From Nomia melanderi (taxonomy: Eukaryota > Arthropoda > Insecta > Hymenoptera > Halictidae), in contig NC_134999.1 in the NCBI RefSeq assembly GCF_051020985.1, positions 868,001 to 932,000 on the forward strand: a stretch of DNA of 64,000 nucleotides. Reading direction: 5' to 3'. The notes under the pieces are model-generated. The model worked only from the letters and a program-made list of their open reading frames with translations, was not told where the DNA came from and made no database searches. Below are positions 49,100 through 61,559 of the stretch, piece after piece; within the stretch, counting starts at the first letter, position 1; each line of letters begins with the position of its first letter. Made by a program: the position numbers and the translations under genes.

Positions 49100-49965
49100 C
49101 AGAGTAGGGTGCTTGTACACTTACTTGCTTCGTGAATTTGATTATTCAAGTTACACGTCGTTCTGCAGAAAGAAACAGAGTTTTAGAACGTATTCGTATC
49201 AATGAGTATAGATACGCAGGGGCTCACGATTTATTGTCGTAGCGATAGTACGAGTGCGTATAAGTATTTAGTATAGCCAGAACAAATATAGTCTATTACG
49301 ATGTCGAAGCGACGTGAAAATTTTAGAAAGTGTTGCATTTTACTTCTGTAATATTTTGTTGATCTCTTTACAGGATTACAAATTTAACGTTTTTCTATAC
49401 TTACGTACTTATATACAATGCAAACCGTTTTTCCAGTTTCGCGGTTTTATTTTCTATTCTTTTATCAATATTTTTCTTCTGTTTGTATAATACAACAGGA
49501 TCTTATTTTTCAATTTGTTGGTAGATGCTCCTCTTATTTTTGTCCAGTACTGTTACATTTGAAAATTTTCGTTCCCTGTATCTCTTTCTTGTTAATTACC
49601 CTCTAAATCTTTTCTTTTCACACGCGTCTCTCTAAAAGTCTCCTATTTATTTCGCAACGTAACGAGTTTTCTCTGTTAGGTTAAAATACAGTGAAGAATT
49701 GGTCGTGTCTGAAAAGGAGTTCATTGTGGAACATAATGTTCGTGTCGCTTCGTCATATTTCTCCTGTCAAGTAATCAATCTTTAGTGGCATGTAGAAAAT
49801 GTAGCTGACAAGAGTGTCATTTTCGTCATAGCCAACATTCTGTTATAGAATACTAATTGTAAGACAAAAGAGGACACTTTAGATTACTTCGTTCACTCTC
49901 TATTTTAATATCAATTCGTTATGGTTGTTCCTAAAGGATTGTATAATGACTACTGCTTTACATGA
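49100..49965. other. AT-rich non-coding stretch
   Basis: Nothing could be assigned here. Confidence 0.4.
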
Positions 49966-50215
49966 GATATACTGGGTGACCCGTAACTGGCGATACAAGC
50001 GAGCAGGAGAAAATTCTACGTGAAAAACTGAATCGAGAATGTAGAATAAAATTTGTTCATATAATGCTTTGTTTTAGAGAAAAATAAGTTTGAAAATCTG
50101 TCGAGTATGGATGCACTTGATGCAGTTTTAGCTATGAACCACCTGTGGCAACTGTGGACCACTTCCATACTTGTTTGTAAACATTGTCATTTTTTGTATA
50201 CAAAGAATGTATGCA
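49966..50215 (+). repeat. Dispersed repeat B, plus-strand copy
   Basis: It begins ACTGGGTGACCCGTAACTGG and runs about 250 bases. It matches 50935-51190 inverted, for example GAATGTAGAATAAAATTTGT, GAAAAATAAGTTTGAAAAT and CAGTTTTAGCTATG. The CTGGGTGACCC start is the usual form of a repeat terminus in insects. No coding capacity. Confidence 0.8.
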
Positions 50216-50450
50216 AAGAATTTATGATCAAGCCCGCGATTTTAACATATTGCTGACTGGTCACGAGTTAACTCATATCTCCACTTGCATCAGCCATTTC
50301 AATTTTCAAAACATAGGACAATATAAGATATCGCAAAAACAAAATATTCAAAGTTATATAACAGGCACGTCCAAAGTTTCATTTCAATTCATTATGTATA
50401 AGATAAATAAAGTATATTGAAGTTTTATTTAGATCCTTTCACTTTCGTAT

Positions 50451-50655
50451 TTAACGCTAGGTCTACGGAACGCGTCAATTTGACGCACATTGAATTTTAT
50501 AAACATTATTTAGTAAATGTTTCGACGGGTTTGAATATGTATTCTAATTATCCATTTTTTAATCTATAACTTTTAAAACCTAAATGAACGAATATCAACT
50601 TTTTTAGGAACAATAGAATAAACTGCACAATGAATACCCGCAAACCTAGTGTTAA
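50451..50655. mobile_element. TTAA-flanked miniature element (piggyBac-like), 205 bp
   Basis: It starts TTAACGCTAGGTCTACGG and ends CCCGCAAACCTAGTGTTAA, giving terminal inverted repeats of about 17 bases with two or three differences, bounded by TTAA. A decayed relative lies at 28970-29212. It is non-coding and lies between the two inverted copies of repeat B. Confidence 0.75.
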
Positions 50656-50689
50656 TTACGGAATAACCGGTAACATTAAATAGCTTCTG

Positions 50690-50870
50690 CGTAAAACCGC
50701 CGGTCAACAATGTGTTAAAAGTACTCATTTTTCTGCTCATTGTATTCACTTTCTGTCTCTGCCTTCTTGGATCACGTTATATTGAGCTCGAGACAGTGAG
50801 TAGCGGGGAAAGAGTAGGGATGATGCAGTGGAATTTAGCCGTGCAGATTTTCTGGTATTAAAGCGAGCAT
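50690..50870 (+). repeat. Foldback family A, outer-arm fragment
   Basis: GGATCACGTTATATTGAGCT, an ACAGTGAGTAG block, then GAAAGAGTAGGGAT and GCAGTGGAAT match, inverted, 22055-22145 in the left outer arm of the 22 kb foldback. Only this part of the family is present. Confidence 0.7.
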
Positions 50871-50934
50871 TACTGTATATTTACAACGTGGATATCGCTT
50901 TCAATAGTTCATAAATTAGACGAATTCCTAAAAA

Positions 50935-51190
50935 AGTGAGTATTCTATGTGAGTGACTATTCGGTGTATACAAACAATGATAACGTTTATGAACAAGGAT
51001 GGAGATGGTCCACAGTGAAACATGTGTACATAGCTAAAACTGGATCAATTGCACGCGTACACGACAAATTTTCAAACTTATTTTTCTCGAAAACAAACCT
51101 TCATATAAACAAATTTTATTCTACATTTTCGATTCAATTTTTTTGCGTAGAACCACCTAATCCTCGCCGTTTTAAAAATATCAATAAAAA
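50935..51190 (-). repeat. Dispersed repeat B, minus-strand copy
   Basis: This is the inverted partner of 49966-50215, about 720 bases downstream of it. A plus-strand frame of 85 codons (50949-51206) crosses it and is a by-product of the repeat. Confidence 0.8.
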
Positions 51191-51206
51191 AGTTGCTGTT
51201 TTATAA

Positions 51207-54200
51207 TAGTGTCGTTGATAAATCTTTAAAATGTTGATGAATATGGGGTTTAACGTACTCAGCTCCAATTAGTACATTGACTTTAATGTATGGTCTTAGA
51301 GGTACGATTTTGAATAACTTTTTTCCTGTATATATTATCATCGCCCAGCTTCAGTTTAGAGATATGTATACCCATGAATATTTTTAACATTATGTATTTA
51401 ATGTTTTGCATCTTCTTTACAGTCTGCGTTAAATTTTAATCAAATTAAGGTTACATTTAACTTTTGTTTAGATTTGATGATAAATAAAATAATAATTGCA
51501 ACGTATAATTGTGAAATTTAAGAGTAACATTCAACCCATACAGAAATAACCCACATCTAACCTAAATTCAGAGTTTCTTAGTCGGTAAGCTTATTGCAAT
51601 CACCCGTACTATTCTCAGAAGGGAGATTTAAAAATTGATAAAATTACGCGCATTTCAATTTGATATATGGTAATTTTCTAAAGTATACGAATTTTAACAT
51701 GGAATCATAATTATAGATCTGATAGTTGTCAATGGTACGTAGAGAAACGTATCACAAATTTTAACTAATAAGCTGATTAATGTTTTGTTCGTACCAGCAC
51801 CAGTTGAAAAAAATATGTATTTTGAGATGAACGCAAATTCTCAGGGTGGTTACGCTTTTACATAAAACATGTATAGGTACAAATAGGCAACGAGACTGAA
51901 ATAATGCCGAGTCTTTGAAGCAGGTATTCGGCTTGTAACGTCCTGGTTTCGCTCCTTTTGATTCTTTGATACAGGTGGATAGTCGGCACTAATGACGCGC
52001 AATGCATTTTGCTTTCACGTGAGCTCTTCAACTTGGAACCCGATAGTTACATTCATGACCCCTATTTCTATCAAAAGATGGTTAAAAGCTTTATCTAATG
52101 AACAAGTCGCAATACGACTAGCAATATACAACAGTTCTTTGCAATAAAAAAATATTTTTGCAAGCAAGGTATCAAACGCAGTTTATTCTTTTGTTTCATC
52201 TTCTCGCGTTTTGTCACACCGTGTACGTGCAACATTATTTCTGCGAGTGAGTAGCTTATTTATTTTTGTGTGTATAAGTTGATAAAATTATTCGAATATC
52301 AACATTCCATTCATGTTGTTTGTAGCAATCAGTAAATAATCTGTAAAAAAAGAAATTTCGGGGATTCGTCATTTAATAATAGCTTGAAAGCTGAAAAATT
52401 CAGAGCTCCAATAGAAACTCATATTTATCTCCTTTATTGCTCTAGCAGGCTCAGGTAATTAAAAAATTAAGGATATTGTCAAAACGAAAGTTACCAGGTT
52501 TGTTTCTATTTTTTCTAGGTATATTATAGCTATACGCCAGGGTTATAGAGCAATCGAAATTTCCTGATTATTTTTAAAACCAATATTTTATAATACGGAT
52601 CTTGCGATTTTTTATTCTGTAAGTTTATTATCGCTTATTCCTATCTTTCAGTGGTGTTCAACTTATTATAAACTTACACGAATCTAAAATTTCGTTTTCA
52701 GCTTTTTTGTGATTCTTGAAAACATCTGCATCGCTCCAATATTTCATAACTCTATCTTGAAAAATCAGCTTGCGATGGATGTTCGTAACTGTTGTACTGA
52801 ACTATCTGTTAACGACATAAAGTTCCAGCAAATCAAATATTTGCTATACGAGCATGAGTTTATATTTTATATTTATCTAAGCGAGGGATTTTAAAATTAA
52901 CTTTTTCAATTTGCATTTAAATGTCTGTGTTTTAAAGATCAGACGATTCGATACAATTTATTTATAGACTTTTGTAGTACAAGACATAAAGTAGCAGAAA
53001 GTAATTAAATTTTAGAGAATGTGCATCCAATTTCTGTTTGAAAGTCAAAGGTTTCGGTATTCATCTTTGAAGATTCGAATCACTGTTATCATCAGTTCAA
53101 GAGAATAGGCCGTTGTCGCATTGAATAAACAATGCTGGATGTATGAAATGAAAACCTGATCTAGAAATGCCTTGTGTAGTATCATGTAGAACGAATTTAC
53201 CCTGTTTCTATTAGAACTGAACCTACATTTGGTGTACCAATTTTAATCGTATATCAGCTGCTTTACGAAAAAATGTTTTTGATAATAATTCAACGATATA
53301 AAGAATATATGATGTTACTGTACTATTCTTCATAATGATTTATTATTATTAGTAATTTTATTGATAAATTTATAAAATACAATGACAAAGTAAGAGATTT
53401 GCCTTATTTAACTTCTGAAAATATTGAAAATTGTTCTAAGGCCTTTTTGAATACGGTATGTGAGAGTATTGTCAATACACCTGACTAATACTTGAAATAA
53501 ATTATCTCTTATGATATTTCAGTATTAACATCTTGATTGATTATTGTTGAGAATAATTTGGTTATTATTATTCAATAATACTTATTTTTAGATTAAGCAT
53601 GTTATATGTTTACCTTAGCTGGAAAAGTACAGGCTGAATGAAATAAAATATTAAAGTATTCAAAATGTGCCATGTTATTTTTAATCTTTTTCAGTTTTTA
53701 ATATACAATGTCGGGAACATCACCGAATAAAGCAGTTTTTGAGATGACCAAGTTTTCATGTAACAACTCATTTCTTAACATTCAGAGGCCAAAAAGCTGA
53801 CACATTTTGGTTACAGAAATTTAACTTTAATGTACAGGATGTTTCAAAAGATCATGTCAGTACCACCACAGCGTGATTCTATTCTTTCATTTGATAGAGA
53901 AGGATGTAAGAAAAAGCTCGCAAAATTTATCCTAATCGATGGGTAATTTTTGAACGAAGAAGTTTCTATGTTATGTAATATAATATAATTTAGTTAATAC
54001 ATTATTTTTCATTTAAACAAACAATTATCTGTCGTTGAAGGTACATTTCTGCGTTTTTACATGATATTTGATTCTATTTACATTTTTTAACGTCACACAT
54101 AAAAATCTTACCTTACACGAGTATATCATTAAAAGAGTAAGAACTCTATGGTATTTGTCGCACAAAACGAAACGACACGACGTACATATTTAAGGTATTA

Positions 54201-56831
54201 CATTTCTCATCGCCAATAGGAATTTCCTTAACAGAAAGGGAATATTGTTTCATAGTGTAAAAATGCATAAAGGAAAAACTGCTGCTTTCGGAAAGTACTG
54301 TTGACGAAGCATAAAAAGTATAATTGAAAAGTGATCATTCTCATTTAAAAAGCGTCTTACTCTTCGGCTATATTCGCAGTGTTCCGGAAACTAAGAGCCC
54401 TATTCCATAGATACAAGAAGAAAGTAGGATCGATACAAGGGATATCATCATGTTGACAATATTTGTAAACATTACAAGCGGATATACTTTCTTACTTAGG
54501 AAAGTAAAATAGTGAAATTCATAGAGCTGAAATTGGAGCAAGAGCACGCGGATTCCACAAAATTAGATATAGATTATATATAATCTATTTTACACAGAAT
54601 TTGCTATTTAACGAAACAGTAAAAATTACATGAATTTATGCCAGGTTTCCCATATAGATACAGCTTCTTTATTAAATTTTAGATTAAAATTTTCCAGTTC
54701 ACGTCTTTCAATTTTTCGTTTATTATATCCGTGTATTGTGAAGAGAGTTTCAATTAATTCATACAGATAAATAAAGTGATGCGAATGCGGGTCTTTCCTC
54801 CACCCCTGAAAATATGTAGGTTATTTAAAGAAATTTCCGCTAAATTTCAAGAACGTGCTGCATTTACCAAAACGAACAGAAAAATTTTAATAAAGATCGT
54901 AAGATCGGAAAATCGTTAGTTGCGAAGGTACGAGATGTTTTCTGTCTTAAATCTGTAACGAAATAACAGAATCTGTTCCATTGTTATGTAGAACTTATCC
55001 AAAGAAACATAAACACAATTGTAATAGTATTAGGTAAATAAATTTATAATTTTATTCGGCAATCACTATTCTAATCACTAGTTTGGATACCTGCAGTTCG
55101 AAAAAGCTTCTGAATACAGATGTAATACTTTTATCTAATTGATGGTTACTTTGCCATAAATGAAATGTACACTGTAATACTAACATGACAACATAGGGAT
55201 TTTTTTTATTACGATTGAGTTTACATTTCCTTCATTTGGTTCCGGATACCGACGGAATAGAATGTATTATGCCATTCTTACAGGTTTAAAGTAAATAGAA
55301 TCTATTAATTTTGAAATTAATGAATGAAAACCAATAGTTTTTAAGCTCATTCTGTTGTCGTTTAAAATAGATTTTAAGCTCAGTTTATTAAGACCTTTTT
55401 GTATTGTATGTTTTGGTGAGTGCTATATGGTTTGGAAGTTTCCCATGAATTGTTTTGAACTCAATTATTAAGGTAGTAAATTGAGTGTAGGCATTGACCA
55501 AATCATTACCGACGTTATCTTAAAATTACTATTGATCGTATTTTATTGTTTTGACACTCGGTAAGTTAACAACTAAATTTCAGTATTTAGTTTAGAAGAA
55601 GCGTGTAATGAAAAATTATTATCCAATGGATAGATTCAAACAGACACTTAAATAATGTATTCATCTGTGTATTTTTCTTGTAATTATCATTATGATCTAG
55701 TATATTTTGGATAAAATTAACTTTTTATAAAATGGTTTTATTAAAAACTTAAATTAAATAAAAATTTTATAATTAACAAACGAAATAAACCCTCAGAGAG
55801 TTTGATCGAATTGAAACATATTTCATCGTGAAGCGTTTCTATATTTCACAGTTGAACATAAATCCATGTCAAATTACTGGAATGATGATGTTATTTGACA
55901 TTGATTCATTTCTTAGAAAGTGTAAAATATGGATTCTTATTAATAAATAGATGTTACGTAACCAAAGTAAAATGGGACAAGGATTGTGTTATTGGCATAC
56001 TCAGAAAATAGAAGGAAAAATACGCGGACTTATTCTAAAATGTCGTGTCACATTCATTTCAATGAAATGAAAAGATAGGTTGCCGATTAATCATTTTTGT
56101 TGCGTTTATTCAAATTATATAAAATAAAACTATATAATGATATTCTTTCAGGGCATTTTTACAGGGTTACCTTTGTCACTCGATGTTACACATGTATAGC
56201 CTTCTCGCGTTTAATCGCATAGAATGTGTAATAATCTTGACGAAAAAAATGAGTTCTGTAAAACTGTATTACGCCACCTTAAATGGTTTGCAAAGATATG
56301 GAACATTAAGTCTTTTAAAAATCGCCTCGAAGGAAGGGACACATTTTGCTTTCTTCGATGTTTCTGTTACATTTTAAGTAAATAACTCTTATTTATGGTT
56401 CTTTTGTAAGTAAAAGAATGATCTTTCCAAATATGCCATAAACTTTTTATATAATATGAATACATATTGGTCATTGTTTTAATTATATTGAAAATAAAAA
56501 AAATTTTAATTCGCGGTACGTTTAGTGTTAATTACCTTTGGTTTTTCAATTCCAGGACGATTTATTCGCAACATTTGGGTGATCGATTTCTGTTAATTCT
56601 ACGCAAAATTCTGTAACTAGGATTACATCTCAACACATTTTGTATTGTGTCCGTTGGTCAATTACGGTGCTCTTTGGAAACACTCAATCCTGCGGCACAT
56701 GTACCGATCATCGATGTTGAGAATAATTTGTAAAAGAAAAAATAGCAGATGAGACAAAGAGAAAGTTAAGTAACTAAACGATAGAAAACAAATCTAAATG
56801 GCCTTCAAAGATGGCCGATTACGTAAACTAC
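51207..56831. other. Long AT-rich non-coding stretch
   Basis: No gene was supported. 53830-53945 begins ACAGGATGTTTC and resembles the head of CAGGGTGT-type repeats without a clear partner copy. The frame at 56183-56377 follows an acceptor-like TTCTTTCAG but has no recognisable content. Confidence 0.45.
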
Positions 56832-57044
56832 TATACGCCTTTCACATTAGTTCCATCGGTCTTAGGTTTAAAAGTGCACAGAGACAAGGGTACTCTTCCA
56901 CTCACGACGCTCGTGCCTCGGCGGGCGCCAATGATGACAATGCGTCGAAAGCCGAGGCGGTTCGAGCGTTGTGAGTGGAAGAGTCTCCTTACCCCTGTGC
57001 ACTTTTAAACCTATGAACGATGGAACTAATGTGAAAGGCGTATA
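56832..57044. repeat. Near-perfect foldback element C1, 213 bp
   Basis: The arms are 56832-56922 and 56951-57044: TATACGCCTTTCACATTAGT, GGTTTAAAAGTGCACAG, GACTCTTCCACTCAC and GCCTCGGC are all matched inverted. The spacer is about 28 bases. Arm identity is high, so it is younger than most repeats here. A plus-strand frame (56811-57008) is only the palindrome. A related arm motif (GACTCTTCCA...GCTCG...GCC) occurs in the next element. Confidence 0.85.
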
Positions 57045-57670
57045 ATAACTAAATACTCCCCATAAACCCTGCTGGCGACGGTTCCAATAATAGTGATGCT
57101 ATAAAGAAAATAATTTGTTTATTTTTCATATTTTTGTAATTTCTGTATTTCCAATGTGTCTAATAATATCAATCGAGCTTGTCTTGTCTTGGTTCCTGAC
57201 CGTTTGTTTAAAAATATTTTGTAATTTCGAATATCATATATTTTTCATGGCAGTTTTCCTTCAATTTGTTTCGAAAGGAAGAGAAAGTCGTCTCTTCGGG
57301 GTCTTTCCTGTAAGGTTTCTTAATAATTTTACTATTGACGTAGTAAGTACTTTAAAAACATGATGTAAATAAACATATGCTTAAACTATTACTTCAGCTT
57401 CATTTAATCTAGAAGAATAAATTTTTAGAAAACTTATTGCAATGCATTGTGTATCTGTGTGACTATAAATGCAATTCCTGCCGTTTAATTACTTTACGAA
57501 AACCAATAAATTATTCTGATTAATTTCTATGTGCTGAACACGAATTTCAAAACTGTTTTCCTCAACCGTCTCCAGTTTTAAAAACTATTATTTTGGGAAA
57601 ATCAAATTTTCATTTTTGAAGTTATTTGTATAGTAACTGTACAATCCATATTTTTATAAGCTACTGTTAT
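57045..57670. other. Spacer between foldback elements
   Basis: This is AT-rich sequence with no gene and no repeat copy. Confidence 0.4.
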
Positions 57671-57994
57671 CATCCAGCTTAGAAGTGTTGGCGGCTCTCC
57701 GTGATGACGAGAAGTAGGGAGGCAAGGGGACTCTTCCAGTCCCAATGTTCGGGCCTCCCTTGTTTTCGGCGCATAATCGGTGTTGGTAAGATGTAACGAT
57801 AGAAAACAAAATTCTCCATAGATTCGTCTTACTCCGTCGCGTTCGGTCTCGCTTCTGTCTACTGCTATTACCACACGCCAACACCGACCATGCATCGAAG
57901 ACGATGGCGGCCCGAGCATTGGAATTGGAAGAGCCCTCTTGCCTCCCTGACTTCTCGTCATCATAGGGAGCCGCCAACACTTCTAAGCTTGATG
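57671..57994. repeat. Near-perfect foldback element C2, 324 bp
   Basis: The outer arms CATCCAGCTTAGAAGTGTTG and GCGGCTC (57671 onward) are matched inverted by 57968-57994 with one difference in the first 27 bases. Pairing continues with small gaps to TCGGTGTTGG (57779) against CCAACACCGA (57879). The spacer is about 75 bases. Overlapping frames of 120 and 130 codons on the minus strand come from the palindrome. The arm segment AAGGGGACTCTTCCA followed by TGTTCGGGCC resembles element C1. Confidence 0.86.
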
Positions 57995-58076
57995 GTATGC
58001 CACAGTTTACCCGGCTGGTACCCGACGATTTCAAATAGCGCAACAATAAGCGAAGAAATAATATTTAATTCTTAAT

Positions 58077-58100
58077 ATTTCTCTATATGTATAGAGAAAT
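58077..58100. repeat. Perfect 24-base palindrome
   Basis: ATTTCTCTATA, then TG, then its exact complement TATAGAGAAAT. It is isolated, with no function that I can assign. Confidence 0.85.
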
Positions 58101-58815
58101 GGGTAAAATAGGGTACAGAAATACGGTAACTCCATACGGGTCCTTTCATTAAATCGTTTCAGGGAAAGTTTTAGAGGCTTAAATTTGAAAATGGAACAAG
58201 GAAGAGTTTATAATAAATAAAATTAGTTCATTAAAAATAAATCCAAGATATATTGTGAATCAAAATAAAAATATTTATTACAAAAAGTCAGGTAATGTAT
58301 AGATACATTGTCAAATAATATAGTTGATGCACAAAAGTATAATACTATGGATGAATATATACATAGATACAAAAAACGAAGAACGCAGTTTGATACAATC
58401 ACATAAAATTTAAAACATAAACATATATTACTATTGAACGTTGTGTCTTATAAAATACTATCGAAATTTTACATCGAGTACAAATAACTCCTAGTAAGGG
58501 TAATCCCGAAGCCATTAAGATTATTGGAAATTATTTGATTATTGAATGGTATATAGTCAACCTATAGAAATTAGCTCAATAATTTATCATTTGACGGAAA
58601 TTAATGTATCTGAACTGTCTATACGTTCATAGTAGGCACGCTATGTCTGTGCCGACTACCCACAAGCTGAAAAGTCACCGGAGTAAGATGATTCAGCCAC
58701 AGATCCACCTCGATCTTTCCAGGAAACATAGTAGTCAAGCTTCCGGGCCCTCGAGATTTAGTAAACATAGACAGCCGCCACCGAGCAGAAACGAAATCCG
58801 ACGTCAATGTTCATA
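58101..58815. other. Spacer with a CG-richer patch at 58620-58800
   Basis: 58620-58800 is more balanced in composition and open on both strands for about 60 codons. It may belong to the flanking foldback. No recognisable protein motif was seen. Confidence 0.35.
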
Positions 58816-59126
58816 CATCTCACTTCGTTGCATTTTGTTTCGTTTGCCTTCTCTGTTGCACGACTCGGCTAATAACAAAGACGTGCTGAAACTAAGGGGT
58901 GACTGCAGCCATAACTACTGGATTTTTAGTTTGGTGGGTTGACTCAGGACGTAAGAGTTGCACTATCTTCCAACGACGTTTGATAACTCATCCATCGAAC
59001 TGAAGGAGCAAGTACGACACGTCTACTTGCGATGAACGTTGACGCTTCGGTTTCAACCATTTTTGTTATTGGCTGATTCGCCTAAACGAAGATCGCAAAT
59101 GAAACAGAATACAACAAAGTGAGATA
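58816..59126. repeat. Foldback element C3, about 310 bp
   Basis: CATCTCACTTCGTTGCATTT (58816 onward), the TTTCATTTG-like block and TTGGCTGATTCG-like phrases are matched inverted by 59060-59126 (GAAACAGAATACAACAAAGT followed by GAGATA). The outer 60 to 70 bases of each arm pair clearly. The left half recurs alone at 39986-40168. Confidence 0.7.
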
Positions 59127-59149
59127 CAAATAAGGGTTGAAATATCGAG

Positions 59150-59345
59150 AGTTGAGACGCGGGATTTCAAAGCGATGCCGCACGCGTCAAATGAAATATC
59201 AGTTTCATTAATTTCAATTTCACTTTCTCAAACATTGTGCCAGTGAATTTTTGAGATTGTTGTTATTAAATCCAAACATGATATAAATTGGTCCAGTTAC
59301 ATCGATTTTAAGGAAATGAATCTTTCATCTTGTTAATTACATTAA
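59150..59345 (+). repeat. Foldback family A, single arm
   Basis: TTTCAAAGCGATGCCGCACG, CGTCAAAT, TTTCTCAAA, TGCCAGTGAATTT and TTAATTACATTAAG match, in order, the reverse complement of 22362-22555 in the 22 kb foldback. Confidence 0.75.
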
Positions 59346-61559
59346 GTCGGTATGTAATTAGTATGTCAGCATGTCATTATGAATGCATAGGGTGTTTAGT
59401 GGGGTAGCGCTGAAATACAGCTTTGACATTACTTACAGTTTTGTATAATTTGAGTAAGTTACTTAAATGCTAATTTGATAAGAACGAATACTACTGCATG
59501 CCTGGTTCGTTCCACTTGTTAACTTCTTTAAAATGTAATAGTGGTTATCAAGATGTTTTCAATTAACTCTTCGTAGTAGTAGTAATAATAGTAATAGTGT
59601 CATTGGAATTCAGTAGACATACTTAAATGCCACACCCCTATGCCCCGATTAACATTTCTTCTTTCTTATCTGCTTTCTTTCCAGATTGTATGCACGGTGC
59701 CCATATTTTATGTTTCCTTATTTTCTTCTCTAAACGCGGAATGTAATACTTGATTTCAATATTTTCTTTCATTTTATCGACCTAAAATGTCCAGTTCCAT
59801 AAATCTTCCTTGCATCATCATAAAAACGTTGTTATACAATACATAAGCACATCGTTTCGCACATGTTTCTTTTTTTCGAAATCCATCTTATTAGTTTGAG
59901 GTGTTTTCTACAGCTATTTCTCCTTTATCATACAAATCAACTGATTTTGTAACAATATCCGGCTAATCATGAGTACGCTACGGAATTTCGGGATATGACG
60001 GTAATATGATTAGAACTCATTCGAAAGAGAATGGTATACAGAACAAAGTGTTTGTGTCGATGGTTGACGTCGATGGAAACTTTAATGCTACATAATTTTT
60101 AAAGTAATACTCACTGTCAAAACGTTTAAAATACTGGATACACAGAACAATGACCTTAACAGTATATGTGAAAATCAAGGTCATATGAGGGTTACTCTTT
60201 TTGTAAATAAGTACAAAAGTTCTCCATTTCCGGACATATTTTTGCGAACATTTGGAAAACTAAGGTCGAATCGTGGTAACATGTGTAATGGTGATCGAAA
60301 TCAGCGAGGAATTAGTGTTACAAATAATTACCCAATATTCAAATAAAAAAAACTTACTGTATATATACAATTTGAATGAAATGTAATCTTGTTTTAATCA
60401 TGAAAGATGCATATAAATTAACTGAGGACCATAGTAGAACTAACTGTAAGCTTCTTATAAGGCAGTTGTCGAAACATGTGGATATTATGGCAGAACTCTC
60501 TAAAGGAATTTTATTGAATTGTCTTACACGCAAAGGGATATAAACTATGTTTTAATTTATTTAATTTACTATTAATAAGCATTCGTATTCATTACTACAT
60601 ACTCTTTAGCTATCGTTGAAAGTGGTCTGCGTATAAGTATTGATTTACGTACATATTTGTTGTCAACGACTGTGCATCGGGATTATTGTTATATAGAAGC
60701 GCATTCCCATAAATATACAATGACGCTAGAATGCAGATACAGAATTGTTTTTAGTATTGAAAGAAGTATGTGGTATGTTAAAAGGCCATTTCTTGGTAGT
60801 AATTAAGGTTCAATCACTATTGCGTACCAGATTCGATATTTTTTAAGCACCACTTTCCCGTATTTAGAAACAGAGACTATGTTATTTTTCTTATCTGTAT
60901 ACAACAGATATCACTTGTACGACCACGAGAACCCATACAAATCTATCCATATATTTGTAGATAATAATAGGAGACTTGTTTAACGATTAGAAACATAGAA
61001 TGCGATGTAATGAGTAGAACGTAAGATCTTCGGGTCACAGATTTAGTTGAAACTTTGAACAGGGGAAGATTTCATTATTCTGTTTACGAGTTATTCGTGA
61101 TTGAAGTTTCAGTACTGCTTGAAATGCAGTTGAGCTACGTCGGGAATAAGGATCGCTGCTCCGTGGCGCGAAATAGCATATTGAATTACTATGGCGGAGG
61201 TCAGAGTCGGGTTCTTGGAATATCGTATAACTCTATCTTTGATTTTTCCAATGATCTGAAAGAAATAAAAGGAAATGAATATTCAAGCAATATAATTGAT
61301 CGAATTTAAAATGAAACGCTTTTATCATTTCCACGATAAATATTATTCTGGTATGTGAATGTAGTAGGATGTACTATAATGAATGATGTCTGTGAATGAA
61401 CTTGGAATGCTGTAATATACAAAAATGCTATAACGGATAGAAAGATACATTATTGGATTTCCCCATTTAGATCTGATGGAATGGCTCAGGACACTCGAAT
61501 ATTTTGATAAAACGGTGAGCAGCATTTAAAGTCACGAAGTTACCGAGTGACGATAGATA
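59346..61559. other. AT-rich non-coding stretch
   Basis: 60060-60200 has phrases (CACTGTCAAAACG, AATCAAGGTCAT) like insect dispersed repeats, but no partner in the window. No gene was recognised. Confidence 0.45.

Noticed and set aside
57602..58046. Overlapping 120- and 130-codon minus-strand frames
   Set aside because: They are translations of the foldback element and read into both of its arms.
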